A stretch of 21,784 nt of DNA from a virus. Shown here one piece after another: positions 1-9,098 of the stretch (positions are counted from its first letter, which is position 1; every line of letters begins with the position of its first letter). The notes beneath the pieces are model-generated. The model did not search any database. It was not told the origin of the DNA and saw only the letters and a list, made by a program, of their open reading frames with translations. The stretch spans positions 1 to 21,784 of the IMG/VR virus record IMGVR_UViG_3300028831_000818; one strand, 5' to 3'. The translations under genes were made by a program, and so were the position numbers.

Positions 1-204
1 CTACTTCGCGGACGGCTTTGGCGCGACGATCGCCAAGAGCGCGGGCGCTGCCGCGCGCATTCCCATCATGACCTGGTCAACGGCCCAGGAGGCGCCCATC
101 GCCGCCTTCTGCCGCACGTCCATCGGCTGTGTTTCATCGGTTGCGACGGCGTACAGCTCCTTGAGATGTTCGAAATGCGCATCGACGTTGCCGGGTAGCG
201 GCAT
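1..204 (-). CDS. Small phage protein of unknown function, last gene of the window
   Basis: This 67-residue protein begins MPLPGNVDAHFEHLKEL and ends at a TAG that forms the first three bases of the window. The ATG at 202-204 follows a strong Shine-Dalgarno (AGAGGAGG, 5 nt away), which supports translation. The protein is soluble and helical in its first half, with an alanine- and methionine-rich hydrophobic stretch near residues 40-60 that is too weak to call a membrane segment with confidence. I do not recognise a family. It lies 17 bases after the fibre-associated gene and continues the same operon, so a role in the tail fibre region or the start of a lysis or accessory module is possible. 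What follows it lies outside the window. Confidence 0.7.
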   Translation of the reverse strand: MPLPGNVDAHFEHLKELYAVATDETQPMDVRQKAAMGASWAVDQVMMGMRAAAPALLAIVAPKPSAK

Positions 205-221
205 GAGAACCTCCTCTGGTG

Positions 222-626
222 TCAGCTCGGAATGCCGAGCGCTGTTGCGATGGCGGACGCGCGAGCCGAGCCAAGTGCGGCCGCAAGGCCGGACCAGCCT
301 TGCGCAAAGTCGGGCGATGACGTGTCAACCGGCTTATCGCCGCGCGAGCGCAGCCTGATCCACAGCAGTCGCATCGGGGCGCTCTGCTGCACGGCGGTCT
401 CGATCGCAACGAGATCGTCCGTGGTGAGCTGGTCGATCAAATCCCGTGCCAGAAACGACGGCGCGGGCGCGGGCGGCGGCACATAGGGCGCGGGCGCGTT
501 ACCGGCAGCAAGCCATGCCTCGTAGGCGATGCGGTCGAAGTTCGCCGGATCGTTTGGGATGCTTGCGCCATCATCAACGCGGATGACGACATCGGTCGCC
601 GTCAGTCGGTAGGGTGCTGCCGCCAT
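222..626 (-). CDS. Tail-fibre-associated small protein
   Basis: This 134-residue protein lies 15 bases after the fibre gene. The ATG at 624-626 is set by a strong Shine-Dalgarno (AAGGAGGAG, 7 nt upstream). The N-terminal part resembles small proteins found next to phage fibres: a short beta-rich stretch, then [11 protein letters not shown] and a proline/alanine linker at about residues 38-56. The C-terminal part is helical, with LLARD/FLARD-like and [15 protein letters not shown] motifs that I recall from proteins encoded just downstream of phage fibres. Its likely role is as a fibre-associated or fibre-assembly factor, inferred from position and remembered resemblance. No catalytic motif is visible. 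Confidence 0.75.
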   Translation of the reverse strand: MAAAPYRLTATDVVIRVDDGASIPNDPANFDRIAYEAWLAAGNAPAPYVPPPAPAPSFLARDLIDQLTTDDLVAIETAVQQSAPMRLLWIRLRSRGDKPVDTSSPDFAQGWSGLAAALGSARASAIATALGIPS

Positions 627-641
627 TTTCCATCTCCTCCT

Positions 642-3347
642 TCAGGACAGACGCGCGTCGAAGTTGATCAAGCCGCTGCCCGTTGTCCCGCAAATCCAGT
701 AGGCATTGCGCGACACGAATGGACCGGCGTTGACCTGGACGTGAATCTGCACTCGCGTGGCATTGAACGGGGTGGCGTCGATGGCGTCGGCGTTGGTTCG
801 CGCGAAGGCGTCCTCGAACCCGAAGTCCGAGGCGTTCGAAAAGCTCACCGTCGGGTCGGCCCGCTTGGCGCGATGGAATACCACTCCATAAATGTGGACG
901 CTGTTCTGTGCCTGGCCGAGGCAGATCAGCGCGCTGACACTGGTTGCCCAACGCTCGTAATAGCGGGCTGCGTGCTCTTCCCCGGCCTCGACATTGAACG
1001 GCCGCATGATGAACGGCGCGCGATCGGAAGAAGGCAGCTCGACGCCCGGCACGCTGATGATGTTGGAGATGTAGAACACGTCGGTCGTGGCGGCGACGCC
1101 GTTGGTCGACCCGCTGACACCTGAGTAGTCCGCGCCGGCCCAGGCATTCGCGGCGCCCAGCCGGGACGTGCCGCCAGCAAGGCAGATCGTGACGTACTGT
1201 CCGACGCCGGTATCGTTCAGCCACGCGCCCGCGGTGTCGCCGGGAATCGAATTGTCGACGCCGCGCACCTTCGAGAGCGGCACCCATTGCGGCGTGTCGG
1301 CGGCCGTGATGGTGAAGCTGAAGGGATAGGAGCGGTTCTTCGCACTGTTGCGGATCGATCCCGAATAGGTGCCGGCTCGGTGAGCAGAAATCCAGAAGCC
1401 GAGCGCCTGCCGCGCCGCGAGCGCCGTGCCCATCAGTAGTCGCGATGCCCGCACGCCCTCGATTGGCAGCACGATCGACAGTTCGTCGTTCGTCCCGAGT
1501 GCATTCTGGGCGGTCGCGACCGTCAGCTTCAGCGCCTTCACGGCCGGCATGCCCGCGGGCGCAGCCACCTGCTGGGCCGCCGCAATGAACGTGCCGCGCA
1601 TGTGCGCGAGCACGCCGTCGATGAGCTGCTTAACCTGCAGCGAGCCGGTTGCGGTCAACGTGATGCTGTTGGTGCCGTTCTCCTGGCTCACCTCCATCGC
1701 GCCGTTGACCTGCATGCCCGAAAAGGCGAGCGCATCGCTCGGCGCGGCATGGATTGCCTCGCGCGCGTTCGAGCGCGTCGGCGTGGTGTAGCCGTGGATC
1801 GTGACGTTGCCGGCGCCATCCGACACGGCCCAGAACGTCGCGCCGCTCTCGCCGGTGAAGGACTCTCCCTGTGGACAGACCAGCGAGGCAGCCTGCGTGA
1901 AGGCGACGGCGCCGGACAGCCGGCAATAACGGTAACGGTTCGGAGCCGATCCGAGCGAGGTGACGTTGCCGGCGCTGATCGCGCAGCGGACTGTCGCCGC
2001 GCCCATCACATCGGCGATGCCGGCAGCCGGCGCGACCGCAGTCTCGATGCCGGTATAGCCCGCGTGCATCCTGGTGAAGTCGCCGGCGCGTAACATTTCG
2101 ATGAAGAAGTCGGGCACCTCGTAGGCCGGGGCGGTGCCGCCGGCGATCAGTTCCACGTCGCTGATCTTGTAGGCCGCGGCAGCGTTGCCGATGAAGTTGA
2201 ACTGGTTGGCCGTGCGCGTGTAGAGCCCGCCCGACCAGGTGTTCGCCGTCGTCTGAAAATTCGAGCCGGAGCCAAGGTCGATGCAGAAGATCAAGGCATT
2301 GCTGTCGTCGGTTGGCCAGACGCCTGCCGTGTCGCCCGCGAAGGTGACGGTCTTGGTGACATTTGTTCCCGCCTCGCCGGCCGAGATCGCAAACTCGGCA
2401 ACACGCGAGCGATTGCCCGCCGCGTTGCGCGCCGAGGCGCAATAGGTGCCTGCCAGCGAGATGTTGCATGCGAACTGCACCGTGAGCTGCGCCGCAGCTG
2501 CGGTGCCCCACTTGAAGTCCGCGATTTCGCGCCCCGAGAAACTCTGCTCGAAACGGTAGTTATCTCCGGCTGCCACCGAGCCATCCGGCGTCTGCACCGT
2601 GAGCTGCTCCCAGGCCGAGGAGCCGCCGGGCGTCGGACCGGCGACCTGCGCGGCGCGGATCACGCCGCCGCCCGATGTCGTGACCTTCCACTCGTCGATC
2701 GTCTCGGTGGTCGTGCCGTTCACATCGACGTTCGACGTGCCGTTGACTCGGCTGAGGCGCATCGCGCCGTTGCGCGCGCGGTTGCGCGGCAGCGTCGCGC
2801 TGGTGATGGCGCCAGACGCGAAGGTGAACACGCCGGTGCCAACGTCCACCGTGAACACCTGGGTCCACACGCCGCCCGACTTGCGGAACAGCGCGAAGTT
2901 ATCGTCGCCGAAGGAGCCCCATCGCCAGCGATCGGTATCCGCCGACTGCAGCACGATGCCGGCATTGTCCGCCGTGGCGGTCTTGTCGAGCGTCGCAACC
3001 TTGTCGTTGGCCACGATGTTGCTGAGGATTTTGTTGAACAGGTCGGTGAAGTAGGAGAACTGCTGGCTCACGAAGCTGGTCGAACCGCGCTGCCCGGACA
3101 GCGGGATGATCTCATACGCCTGCACGGTGTAGGTCGTGCCGCCCGGATCGCCCGCATTCCCGATATAGGGCGCCGCTAACGTCAGGTGCGTGTCGTCGGC
3201 GATCGCCAGAATTTCATAGAGGGGCTGGTCGGCGCCCAACTTGCGCATGCCGTCCGATTGCTGGAACGCCGTGAAGTTCGTCGTCACGCCGACGACGACG
3301 GCCGAGCCTTTGGTGAACGTGACGGTGCCGGCGCGTTGCCAGGACAT
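642..3347 (-). CDS. Tail fibre / receptor-binding protein with duplicated binding module
   Basis: This 901-residue protein starts 11 bases after the tip gene's stop, with GAGGG as ribosome binding site. Residues 1-80 form a small beta domain (GTVTFTKGSAVVVGV, then LYEILAIADDTHLTLAAPY) common at the N-terminus of phage fibres, followed by a short helical segment (SYFTDLFNKILSNIV). Two related modules follow at about residues 187-416 and 540-787. Both open with an NGAM motif and NGT, and both carry a GTY..S.RN...NRS strand pair and a GDTAG.W motif. Such modules look like beta-sandwich carbohydrate-binding domains of fibres. The C-terminus (HAARYYERW and onward) is a separate beta-rich domain. 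It is expected to bind host surface glycans; the ligand cannot be read from the sequence. Confidence 0.85.
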   Translation of the reverse strand: MSWQRAGTVTFTKGSAVVVGVTTNFTAFQQSDGMRKLGADQPLYEILAIADDTHLTLAAPYIGNAGDPGGTTYTVQAYEIIPLSGQRGSTSFVSQQFSYFTDLFNKILSNIVANDKVATLDKTATADNAGIVLQSADTDRWRWGSFGDDNFALFRKSGGVWTQVFTVDVGTGVFTFASGAITSATLPRNRARNGAMRLSRVNGTSNVDVNGTTTETIDEWKVTTSGGGVIRAAQVAGPTPGGSSAWEQLTVQTPDGSVAAGDNYRFEQSFSGREIADFKWGTAAAAQLTVQFACNISLAGTYCASARNAAGNRSRVAEFAISAGEAGTNVTKTVTFAGDTAGVWPTDDSNALIFCIDLGSGSNFQTTANTWSGGLYTRTANQFNFIGNAAAAYKISDVELIAGGTAPAYEVPDFFIEMLRAGDFTRMHAGYTGIETAVAPAAGIADVMGAATVRCAISAGNVTSLGSAPNRYRYCRLSGAVAFTQAASLVCPQGESFTGESGATFWAVSDGAGNVTIHGYTTPTRSNAREAIHAAPSDALAFSGMQVNGAMEVSQENGTNSITLTATGSLQVKQLIDGVLAHMRGTFIAAAQQVAAPAGMPAVKALKLTVATAQNALGTNDELSIVLPIEGVRASRLLMGTALAARQALGFWISAHRAGTYSGSIRNSAKNRSYPFSFTITAADTPQWVPLSKVRGVDNSIPGDTAGAWLNDTGVGQYVTICLAGGTSRLGAANAWAGADYSGVSGSTNGVAATTDVFYISNIISVPGVELPSSDRAPFIMRPFNVEAGEEHAARYYERWATSVSALICLGQAQNSVHIYGVVFHRAKRADPTVSFSNASDFGFEDAFARTNADAIDATPFNATRVQIHVQVNAGPFVSRNAYWICGTTGSGLINFDARLS

Positions 3348-3358
3348 GCGTTAAGCCC

Positions 3359-6300
3359 TCATGCAAGTCGAATGTCGAGATCGGTGGCTGCGATGATGGT
3401 CGAGGCGAGACTGCCCGGCGTGACCCTGATGTGGACCTCGTAGCCGTGCGCGCTGCCCGTCCCCGCCGTGTTCGCCGAGCCCTGCAGCACGTAGCGTTTG
3501 ACCTCGCCCGCTGCGAAACCGTCCGTGAACGAGTCGACGACGTTGCCGTCCGCGACGAGCTGCATCGTGATGCTTTGAGCGAAGGTCTCGGCCTTGACGA
3601 CAACAACCCCATTCGCCTTGAGCCTGATGCCTCTGCCACTCTGCACCGTGATCGTTTTGGTGTCGCTGGCGACGTTGAACGCCCCCGCGATTGGGCCGGC
3701 CGGACCCTGAGTGGCGCCCGCGAACGCCGAGACCGAGCCATTGACCAGCTGGAGCGTGTCGATGATCGCCACGCCAGCAGTCAAGAGCGCTGCGCGCGCG
3801 CTTGTTACGTCCAGCTGATCTGCCCCAATCGAATGGGCCGTCACGATCGCGGCGCGGAAGTCCGCAATATCCGCCTTGGCGGCTGTGAGCGTGCCGTCGA
3901 GCATGACATCGCCGTGCATGAACAGATTGAACGTCGCTCCGGTCGCGTTGCCTTTCACGCCGGTCAGCACAAGCCCGCCAAGCGCGCCGTCGATGTTGCC
4001 CAGCAGCGACCAGCGCACGGACTGTCCGCCGCCATCGACCTCCATCAAATTACTGAGACTGGTCGTGTGCCCGCCGACCGTGCTGCTCAGACTATTGAGG
4101 TCATGGACCAGGCCCGAAGAGCTGTTGCCGACGACAGAGATGACGGCGCCAAGGTCGTGAACGATCCCCGCGCTGTTGTCGCCCACCGTGACGAAGAGGC
4201 TGTTGATGTCATGCACGAGGCCAGACGAGCTGTTGCCGACGACAGAAACGACAGCCGCGAGATCATGCACGATGCCGGCGCTGTTGTTGCCGACCGCCAC
4301 ACTGAGGCTGTTCACGTCATGCACCAGCCCGGCGCTGTTGTTGCCGACCGTCACAACCAGCGCGGCCGTGTCGTGCACCAGGCCGGCGCTGCTGTTGCCG
4401 ACCGTGACGTTCAGGCTGTTCACGTCGTGGACCAGACCGACCGTGCCGTTACCGACAGTCCCGATCAGGTCGTTGAGATCGTGAACGATGCCGCTGCCGG
4501 CATCGCCCACCGTGCTGACCACGCCGTTGAGCGTGTGGATAATGCCGCTCGAATTATCGCCGACCAGCCCGACCAGCACCTGCGTATCGTGCACCAGGCC
4601 GGCGCTGGCATCGCCCACGACGCCGGCAAGCGCGGTGTGCCGCGAGAGCGATGCCGCGGTCTCCTCGGCGCGGATGCGGACCTCATCGGTGAAGGAGACG
4701 AGATTCGCGTTGAATTGCGCCGTCAGGTCGAGGCGCGCGGCGGCCTCAGCGGCGAGCTGGCTTGCGAGCGTCTGGAATGTCTGCTGCAGCGTCGACTTGG
4801 CATCGGCGACCTGCGCCTCAAGCGACTCCCTCACCTTGGCGAAGAATGCACCTGCCTGGTCGATGCCACTCTGCAGTTCGGTCTGCGCGCGCGAGATCAG
4901 CCGGATGCTCTTGGCATCGTCGAGCCACCGCTGGCGCAACGCCATCAACTCGGCCGAGCCCGCGGCTTCGGCTTGACTCACGCCTGAGGACTCGACCAGC
5001 AGGTGGATATTGCCGAGCGCCGCATTGATGGTGACCTCGGCGTTCGTGACGCGGTCGGATACCGCGTCGAGATCATCGAGCGTGGCGCGCAGGTTGATCG
5101 CCGAATTGGCCGCGTCGATCGACAGCTCGGCGGCCGAGACCCGCGCCGTGAGGTTCGAAACCGTGGTGACGCTCGCCTTCGCGTCGATCGCGCCTTGCAT
5201 GCCGTCGATCGCGATCTCGGCGGCCGCGACCCGCGCCTCGACCTGCGGCAGCAGCAGGTCTTGCAGGCGCGAATTGCCCAGCTCGACATAGTCGATCTCG
5301 AATTCATCGGAGACGGCGAGGCCGAGCCCGATGCGAAGCGACGTGAGCGTTCCGGTCCAGGCCGGCTCGTCGCGCATGTCGAGCGCCACTTCGTTCCAGC
5401 TGTCCGGCGCGGTCGGCACCGCGAACGTCTTGCTGCTCGCGTAGGCCGCGCCCCACTGCAGCTGTACGCCCCAATTCGTGCCGGCGCGGCGCCTGACCTG
5501 CACCTTCACGATGCGATTGCTGTCTGCATCGAGCGCGATCACCGGCGATTGAATCGCGGGCGCTGCGCTGGTTGATACGACGTCGATGGTCGCCGCCCCG
5601 GCCGTCGCCGTCGCCCCGACTCCGGCCCAACCCTCGACCGTCCCGTTGAACTCCCAGCGATAGGCCGGCACGAAACCCTGGATGATCGCCTGCGCGACAT
5701 CGTTCAGCTGCGTGGTCGAGGCCTTGAGTGCGATGTTCGCGTTGACCACGTCGAGGATGACGGACACTTGCGACTGGAAGTCGGAGTTGCCCTTGCGCAG
5801 GCTCTCAATGCCTTCGATCGTGTATCGACCGTTGGCCGTGTGAGTGCCGAACCCGGCCTCAACCAGCTTGTGCTCCAGCTCGGTGAGCCGGCGCAGCGAT
5901 GTGAGCGCGGCCTGGCCAACGCTCTCTATGCGCTCGAACAGCACGGGCGGAATGACGCCGGCGACAATCGGATCATTGCGCAAGGGCGCGAGCGGCTGCA
6001 GCGCCTTGACGATGATGTTCGCTTGCTCAAGCGTCGGCTCGACCAGCGCGAGCTTCGCATTGATCTCGTCGGCAAGCTCGCTCCCACTGATGCGGACATC
6101 CGGCGTAGTCACGTCGCGCCAGCCCGACCATGCGGCTTCGCGCGGCGATGCCGGCCGGTACTGGATTTGACCCTGGTATTGCGTGTTCGGAACGAGGTTC
6201 TGGCTCACCGCCAGCGCGGCCGCCTCGAACACCCGCTTGCCTTCCTCGGTATCGAGCTGCAACACCCCCGACGCTTTTAAGCGGACTTGAACGCGGATGC

Positions 6301-8032
6301 CGTCAACGTCGTCTTGTTCGTTGTCCCAGCCGAAGCGCACGCCCGCGCGCTCGACACCGCCAATATTGAAAATGTACGGCTCGACGAACCAGTCGACGAT
6401 CGTCTGCGGCGCGGGCCGCACGATCGCGAGGCCGCCGTCGACGATCGGCTTCTGGTTGGCGGGCGACCAGTTGTAGGCGTTGCCATCCAGCTCCTTGATG
6501 CCGACGCCCATGTTGAGGCTCGGCAGATCGTCCGCGGTCGTGATGTCGAACGTTTTGTTGACATAGCCGTTGCGCGCCGAGGTCCACGAGATCACGTCGA
6601 GCGGTTCGAGCACGAAGGCGTCGGGCGGCAGCGGCAGCACGTGCCGGCGCCACGCGCGCGACGTGTCGCGCTCCGAACGCATCAGGCGTTGCACTTGGTT
6701 CGGCCACGAGACAAAGCCGTAATCGACCGACGTGGGCAGCCGTCGCCCATCAAGCGCCTCAAGGGCGTCGTCCGCGAGCGGCGGCGCATCCTTGAGCGCC
6801 CAGCCTTCGGCCGGGCTGAGATAGCGCGCCGTCACATAGTTGATCGTCGCGTCCTGCCCGACAAACGGATCGCACGTCTGCGCGTCCTTGGTGCGGATGT
6901 CCGCGTCGGTGATGGAGAACACCGCCGCGCCTGCCGCGCCCGATCGCGTCTTGTAGACGCCGCCGATCTCCGCGAGTTTCCCGTTGTCGGCCTTGAGCAG
7001 CTCGGTGAGCACTTCGGCGGGCAGCTGGCCGTAGAGGATTTCACCGCCCGCGCGGAATTGCGGCTCGGTGCCGCCTCCTGCCAGCGCGATCGGCGCGTCG
7101 CATTCGTTCGCGGCTGCGACCCACGAACCGGCCGGCAGCTGCGCCGCCGTGACCGTCTGCGCGCCCCACTGCCACACGCCATCGTAGCGGATGCCGCGCA
7201 GGATGTTTTCCCGGATCACCGCCACGTTTTCGGTGAACGCCCACGTATCGGGATCGTTGAGGCGCTGCGCGCCGCTGCCGCCGTTCGTGCTGTCGTGGCG
7301 ACGGTCGTAGAGCGAGATGCCGCGTAGCGCGAACTTGTATTGCGGGAAGCCCTGAAACACCTCGGGGCGCACGCGGGCGGTCATCACCACCTTTGCGACG
7401 CCGAAGCCGACGCGGCGGTTCGAATAGGGCCGGTCGGCGTCTGCCTCGAACAGCGCGAGCATCCGCGCGTCGGCTTCGGTCTGCGTGCCGTCGAAGAAGC
7501 GCGCCCACAGGAACGTCTGGCCCGCGAAGGTGTATTCCGGGATCGGCACGCCATCGGCGTCCTGTGCTGCATTCGGGTCGAAGGTGACCGGCGTGCCGTT
7601 GACGATGATCTGCACCAAGCCGTTCGAGGGCAGATCGGCAAGCGCAATCTCCTGCACGTAGTAGGCGTTCGGCGTCTTGCCGTCCTGCCCGAAGGTGTTG
7701 TGATAGGTGAGCGAGCCGCCCGTCATGTAGGTGCCGACGCCGAACGCGCGCGGCACGACGCCGCCCGCGGCGAGCTTCCCACTTGACCCGCCGACCGGCG
7801 TGTCGGGTGCTTGCTGGCCGGCCATCGCGGCCTTGAGATAGCTCACGCCGATGCTGAGTGCCGTGCTCGCCACTGCGGTGAGCGCGACGGTGGTCACCGC
7901 CACAGCGGTCGCGGTCGCCTCGATCGACAGTGCCGTCAGGATGGAAATCGAGATCGGCTCCGCGCGCGCCGGCGTCTGCGCGCCCGCAAGCATCCACAAG
8001 GCCAGCAGGACGCAGAGCGCGAGGCGCATCAT
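3359..8032 (-). CDS. Tail tip/central fibre protein (lambda J / GTA megatron-like)
   Basis: This 1557-residue protein is the largest in the window. I chose the ATG at 8030-8032 because it overlaps the previous stop as ATGA. The open frame runs about 300 bases further upstream, but only as antisense-like low-complexity sequence. Residues 1-24 look like a Sec signal peptide (MMRLALCVLLALWML, ending ARA before EP), and a second hydrophobic stretch follows. The J-like tip core spans roughly residues 80-540. A fibronectin-III-like segment (about 545-650), coiled coil, a jelly-roll-like domain (about 790-915, FNGTVEGWAGVG to EIDYVELG), coiled-coil repeats (about 920-1000), helical stalk, ten 18-residue repeats (about 1139-1318) and a beta-rich C-terminal domain come next. 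It should form the tail tip, contact the host and close the tail channel. Its position after an NlpC/P60-like gene matches lambda K-I-J and GTA gp14-gp15. Confidence 0.9.
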   Translation of the reverse strand: MMRLALCVLLALWMLAGAQTPARAEPISISILTALSIEATATAVAVTTVALTAVASTALSIGVSYLKAAMAGQQAPDTPVGGSSGKLAAGGVVPRAFGVGTYMTGGSLTYHNTFGQDGKTPNAYYVQEIALADLPSNGLVQIIVNGTPVTFDPNAAQDADGVPIPEYTFAGQTFLWARFFDGTQTEADARMLALFEADADRPYSNRRVGFGVAKVVMTARVRPEVFQGFPQYKFALRGISLYDRRHDSTNGGSGAQRLNDPDTWAFTENVAVIRENILRGIRYDGVWQWGAQTVTAAQLPAGSWVAAANECDAPIALAGGGTEPQFRAGGEILYGQLPAEVLTELLKADNGKLAEIGGVYKTRSGAAGAAVFSITDADIRTKDAQTCDPFVGQDATINYVTARYLSPAEGWALKDAPPLADDALEALDGRRLPTSVDYGFVSWPNQVQRLMRSERDTSRAWRRHVLPLPPDAFVLEPLDVISWTSARNGYVNKTFDITTADDLPSLNMGVGIKELDGNAYNWSPANQKPIVDGGLAIVRPAPQTIVDWFVEPYIFNIGGVERAGVRFGWDNEQDDVDGIRVQVRLKASGVLQLDTEEGKRVFEAAALAVSQNLVPNTQYQGQIQYRPASPREAAWSGWRDVTTPDVRISGSELADEINAKLALVEPTLEQANIIVKALQPLAPLRNDPIVAGVIPPVLFERIESVGQAALTSLRRLTELEHKLVEAGFGTHTANGRYTIEGIESLRKGNSDFQSQVSVILDVVNANIALKASTTQLNDVAQAIIQGFVPAYRWEFNGTVEGWAGVGATATAGAATIDVVSTSAAPAIQSPVIALDADSNRIVKVQVRRRAGTNWGVQLQWGAAYASSKTFAVPTAPDSWNEVALDMRDEPAWTGTLTSLRIGLGLAVSDEFEIDYVELGNSRLQDLLLPQVEARVAAAEIAIDGMQGAIDAKASVTTVSNLTARVSAAELSIDAANSAINLRATLDDLDAVSDRVTNAEVTINAALGNIHLLVESSGVSQAEAAGSAELMALRQRWLDDAKSIRLISRAQTELQSGIDQAGAFFAKVRESLEAQVADAKSTLQQTFQTLASQLAAEAAARLDLTAQFNANLVSFTDEVRIRAEETAASLSRHTALAGVVGDASAGLVHDTQVLVGLVGDNSSGIIHTLNGVVSTVGDAGSGIVHDLNDLIGTVGNGTVGLVHDVNSLNVTVGNSSAGLVHDTAALVVTVGNNSAGLVHDVNSLSVAVGNNSAGIVHDLAAVVSVVGNSSSGLVHDINSLFVTVGDNSAGIVHDLGAVISVVGNSSSGLVHDLNSLSSTVGGHTTSLSNLMEVDGGGQSVRWSLLGNIDGALGGLVLTGVKGNATGATFNLFMHGDVMLDGTLTAAKADIADFRAAIVTAHSIGADQLDVTSARAALLTAGVAIIDTLQLVNGSVSAFAGATQGPAGPIAGAFNVASDTKTITVQSGRGIRLKANGVVVVKAETFAQSITMQLVADGNVVDSFTDGFAAGEVKRYVLQGSANTAGTGSAHGYEVHIRVTPGSLASTIIAATDLDIRLA
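4079..4618 (-). repeat. Ten tandem 54-bp units encoding 18-residue repeats in the tip fibre
   Basis: Ten consecutive in-frame units of exactly 54 bp encode the pattern V-G-x-x-x-x-G-[LI]-[VI]-H-[DT]-x-x-x-[LV]-x-x-x. For example, one unit reads VGNNSAGLVHDVNSLSVA. The first unit starts at 4618 and units step every 54 bases to 4079. A degenerate eleventh (VGGHTTSLSNLMEV) follows at about 4025-4078. Histidine is kept in all ten units and Asp follows it in nine. The array is diverged at the DNA level, so it is an old expansion rather than an assembly artefact. It probably forms a trimeric stalk (coiled coil or beta structure) whose length can vary by unit gain or loss. Confidence 0.9.
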
Positions 8033-8433
8033 CCCGGCACCTCGAAGGCACGCGTCGCGAGGTCGCGCGCGACGGTCCCGAGGCCATTGCCGCGCGGCAC
8101 CGTCACTCGTTCCCCGTTGACGACGCCAAGCCCCCATCCCGTGGCGTCGTTTGGAAAAGCCATGATGTCGCCAGCCCGCGCCCGCGACGGATGGATTTCT
8201 GACAGATGGCGGCCGATGAAGTCGCACACGTCGGCGTAGCCATCGGCACGCAGCAGCTCGACACCCTGCGCTACGCTGGCATAGCGGCCGCGGTAGCGCT
8301 CCGCGAGATCGTCGCCTGTCATCGCCAGCACGCAATCAGCGGCGAACAGGCCGCAGTCCGGCACCGATGCGCGCCGCTTCTCTTCGATCGCGGCGGACAG
8401 CCGCGCGCGCCAGTCCGGCAAGCGGCGGATCAT
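8029..8433 (-). CDS. NlpC/P60-like tail tip protein (DUF6950-like), possibly degenerate
   Basis: This 134-residue protein is read from the ATG at 8431-8433, which overlaps the preceding stop as ATGA. The open frame extends upstream to 8505, but those codons lie inside the previous gene. The start MIRRLPDWRARL and the DCGLFAADCVLAMTGDD block (Cys27 after Asp26) match a phage family I know as DUF6950, related to NlpC/P60 cysteine peptidases. GDIMAF is the second conserved block. The place where active peptidases carry the catalytic His (GHVGI-type) here reads GWGLGVVNGE, without His. By position it equals lambda K and GTA gp14, which open peptidoglycan during entry. Cys27 may still be functional, but the missing His suggests a structural role or a different catalytic residue. 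Confidence 0.8.
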   Translation of the reverse strand: MIRRLPDWRARLSAAIEEKRRASVPDCGLFAADCVLAMTGDDLAERYRGRYASVAQGVELLRADGYADVCDFIGRHLSEIHPSRARAGDIMAFPNDATGWGLGVVNGERVTVPRGNGLGTVARDLATRAFEVPG

Positions 8434-9098
8434 CGCCCAAGCCCTCCCGCGAAGCCGCCGCCAACGTTGCCGCCCTTGCCGGCCTGGCCCCAGAAGATTT
8501 CCCAATTCGCGACCACGGCCGTGTCGATGTAGAAGTCATCGGCGCCGCCCGTGCGCGCGAGCTGGCTTTCGTGACTGCGCACGTCAGGGTTCGCGCGTGT
8601 CAGCTCGCGCGTCGTCGAGACGCATGTGATGCGCGCGCGGCCGCTGCCGCCCGCGGCAGGCGTCTCGATTGGCGCCCCGTCGATGTAACCGACGAACCGC
8701 GGTTTTGCCGGCGCGAGCTGGTTGTGGGTGTCGGGATCAAGGTAGACGCGGTGGATCTGTATCGGTGCCCCACGCACGTCATAGCCGCGCAGCATGTTGG
8801 CGACATTCGCGTCGATCGCGGGCAGCTCGATGTCGATGGCGCGCACCGCGATGTCTGCGGTGAGCGGGATTGAAGGCACCTTGAAAGCGCCTCCAATGCC
8901 GACGAACACGCGGTCGCTCACGAGAGCGCCAGTGCGCCCGTCGATCACCGGAATGGTGAGGTTGCGCACCAGATTGGAGAAGCCATAAGCGACGGGCGCG
9001 CCGCCGCCGAACGGCCGCGCAATGACATAACCAAGGACGCGCGCGACAACCGAGCGCTGCTGAATGCCCGCTAGTTCCGCGGCGTCGAGCGATCGCAT
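8430..9098 (-). CDS. Tail hub / tip protein (lambda L or GTA gp13 position)
   Basis: This 222-residue protein starts at an ATG overlapping the previous stop (TGATG). It is beta-rich through about residue 150 (DGRTGALVSDRVFVG, IDIELPAIDANVANML, PRFVGYIDGAPIETP). It then has the signature RELTRANPDVRSHESQ followed by aromatic residues (FYIDTAVVANWEIFWG) and a glycine-rich C-terminus (GQAGKGGNVGGGFAGG). The motif of Arg-Ser-His-Glu-Ser-Gln ahead of a W.I.WG ending is familiar from phage tail hub proteins in Mu-like siphoviruses and relatives. Its likely role is as a ring at the tail tip joining the distal tail protein to the tip fibre. This assignment rests on gene order and recalled motifs rather than on a defined domain. 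Confidence 0.75.
   Translation of the reverse strand: MRSLDAAELAGIQQRSVVARVLGYVIARPFGGGAPVAYGFSNLVRNLTIPVIDGRTGALVSDRVFVGIGGAFKVPSIPLTADIAVRAIDIELPAIDANVANMLRGYDVRGAPIQIHRVYLDPDTHNQLAPAKPRFVGYIDGAPIETPAAGGSGRARITCVSTTRELTRANPDVRSHESQLARTGGADDFYIDTAVVANWEIFWGQAGKGGNVGGGFAGGLGR

Noticed and set aside
4079-4618. CRISPR-like or other DNA-level tandem repeat
   Set aside because: The 54-bp periodicity is in frame with the tip protein and conserved at the protein level; there are no spacers or identical DNA repeats.
8033-8335. Upstream extension of the tip protein to 1658 residues
   Set aside because: The extra 101 codons lie within the NlpC/P60-like gene, are Arg-rich, and the ATGA overlap at 8032 gives a natural start.
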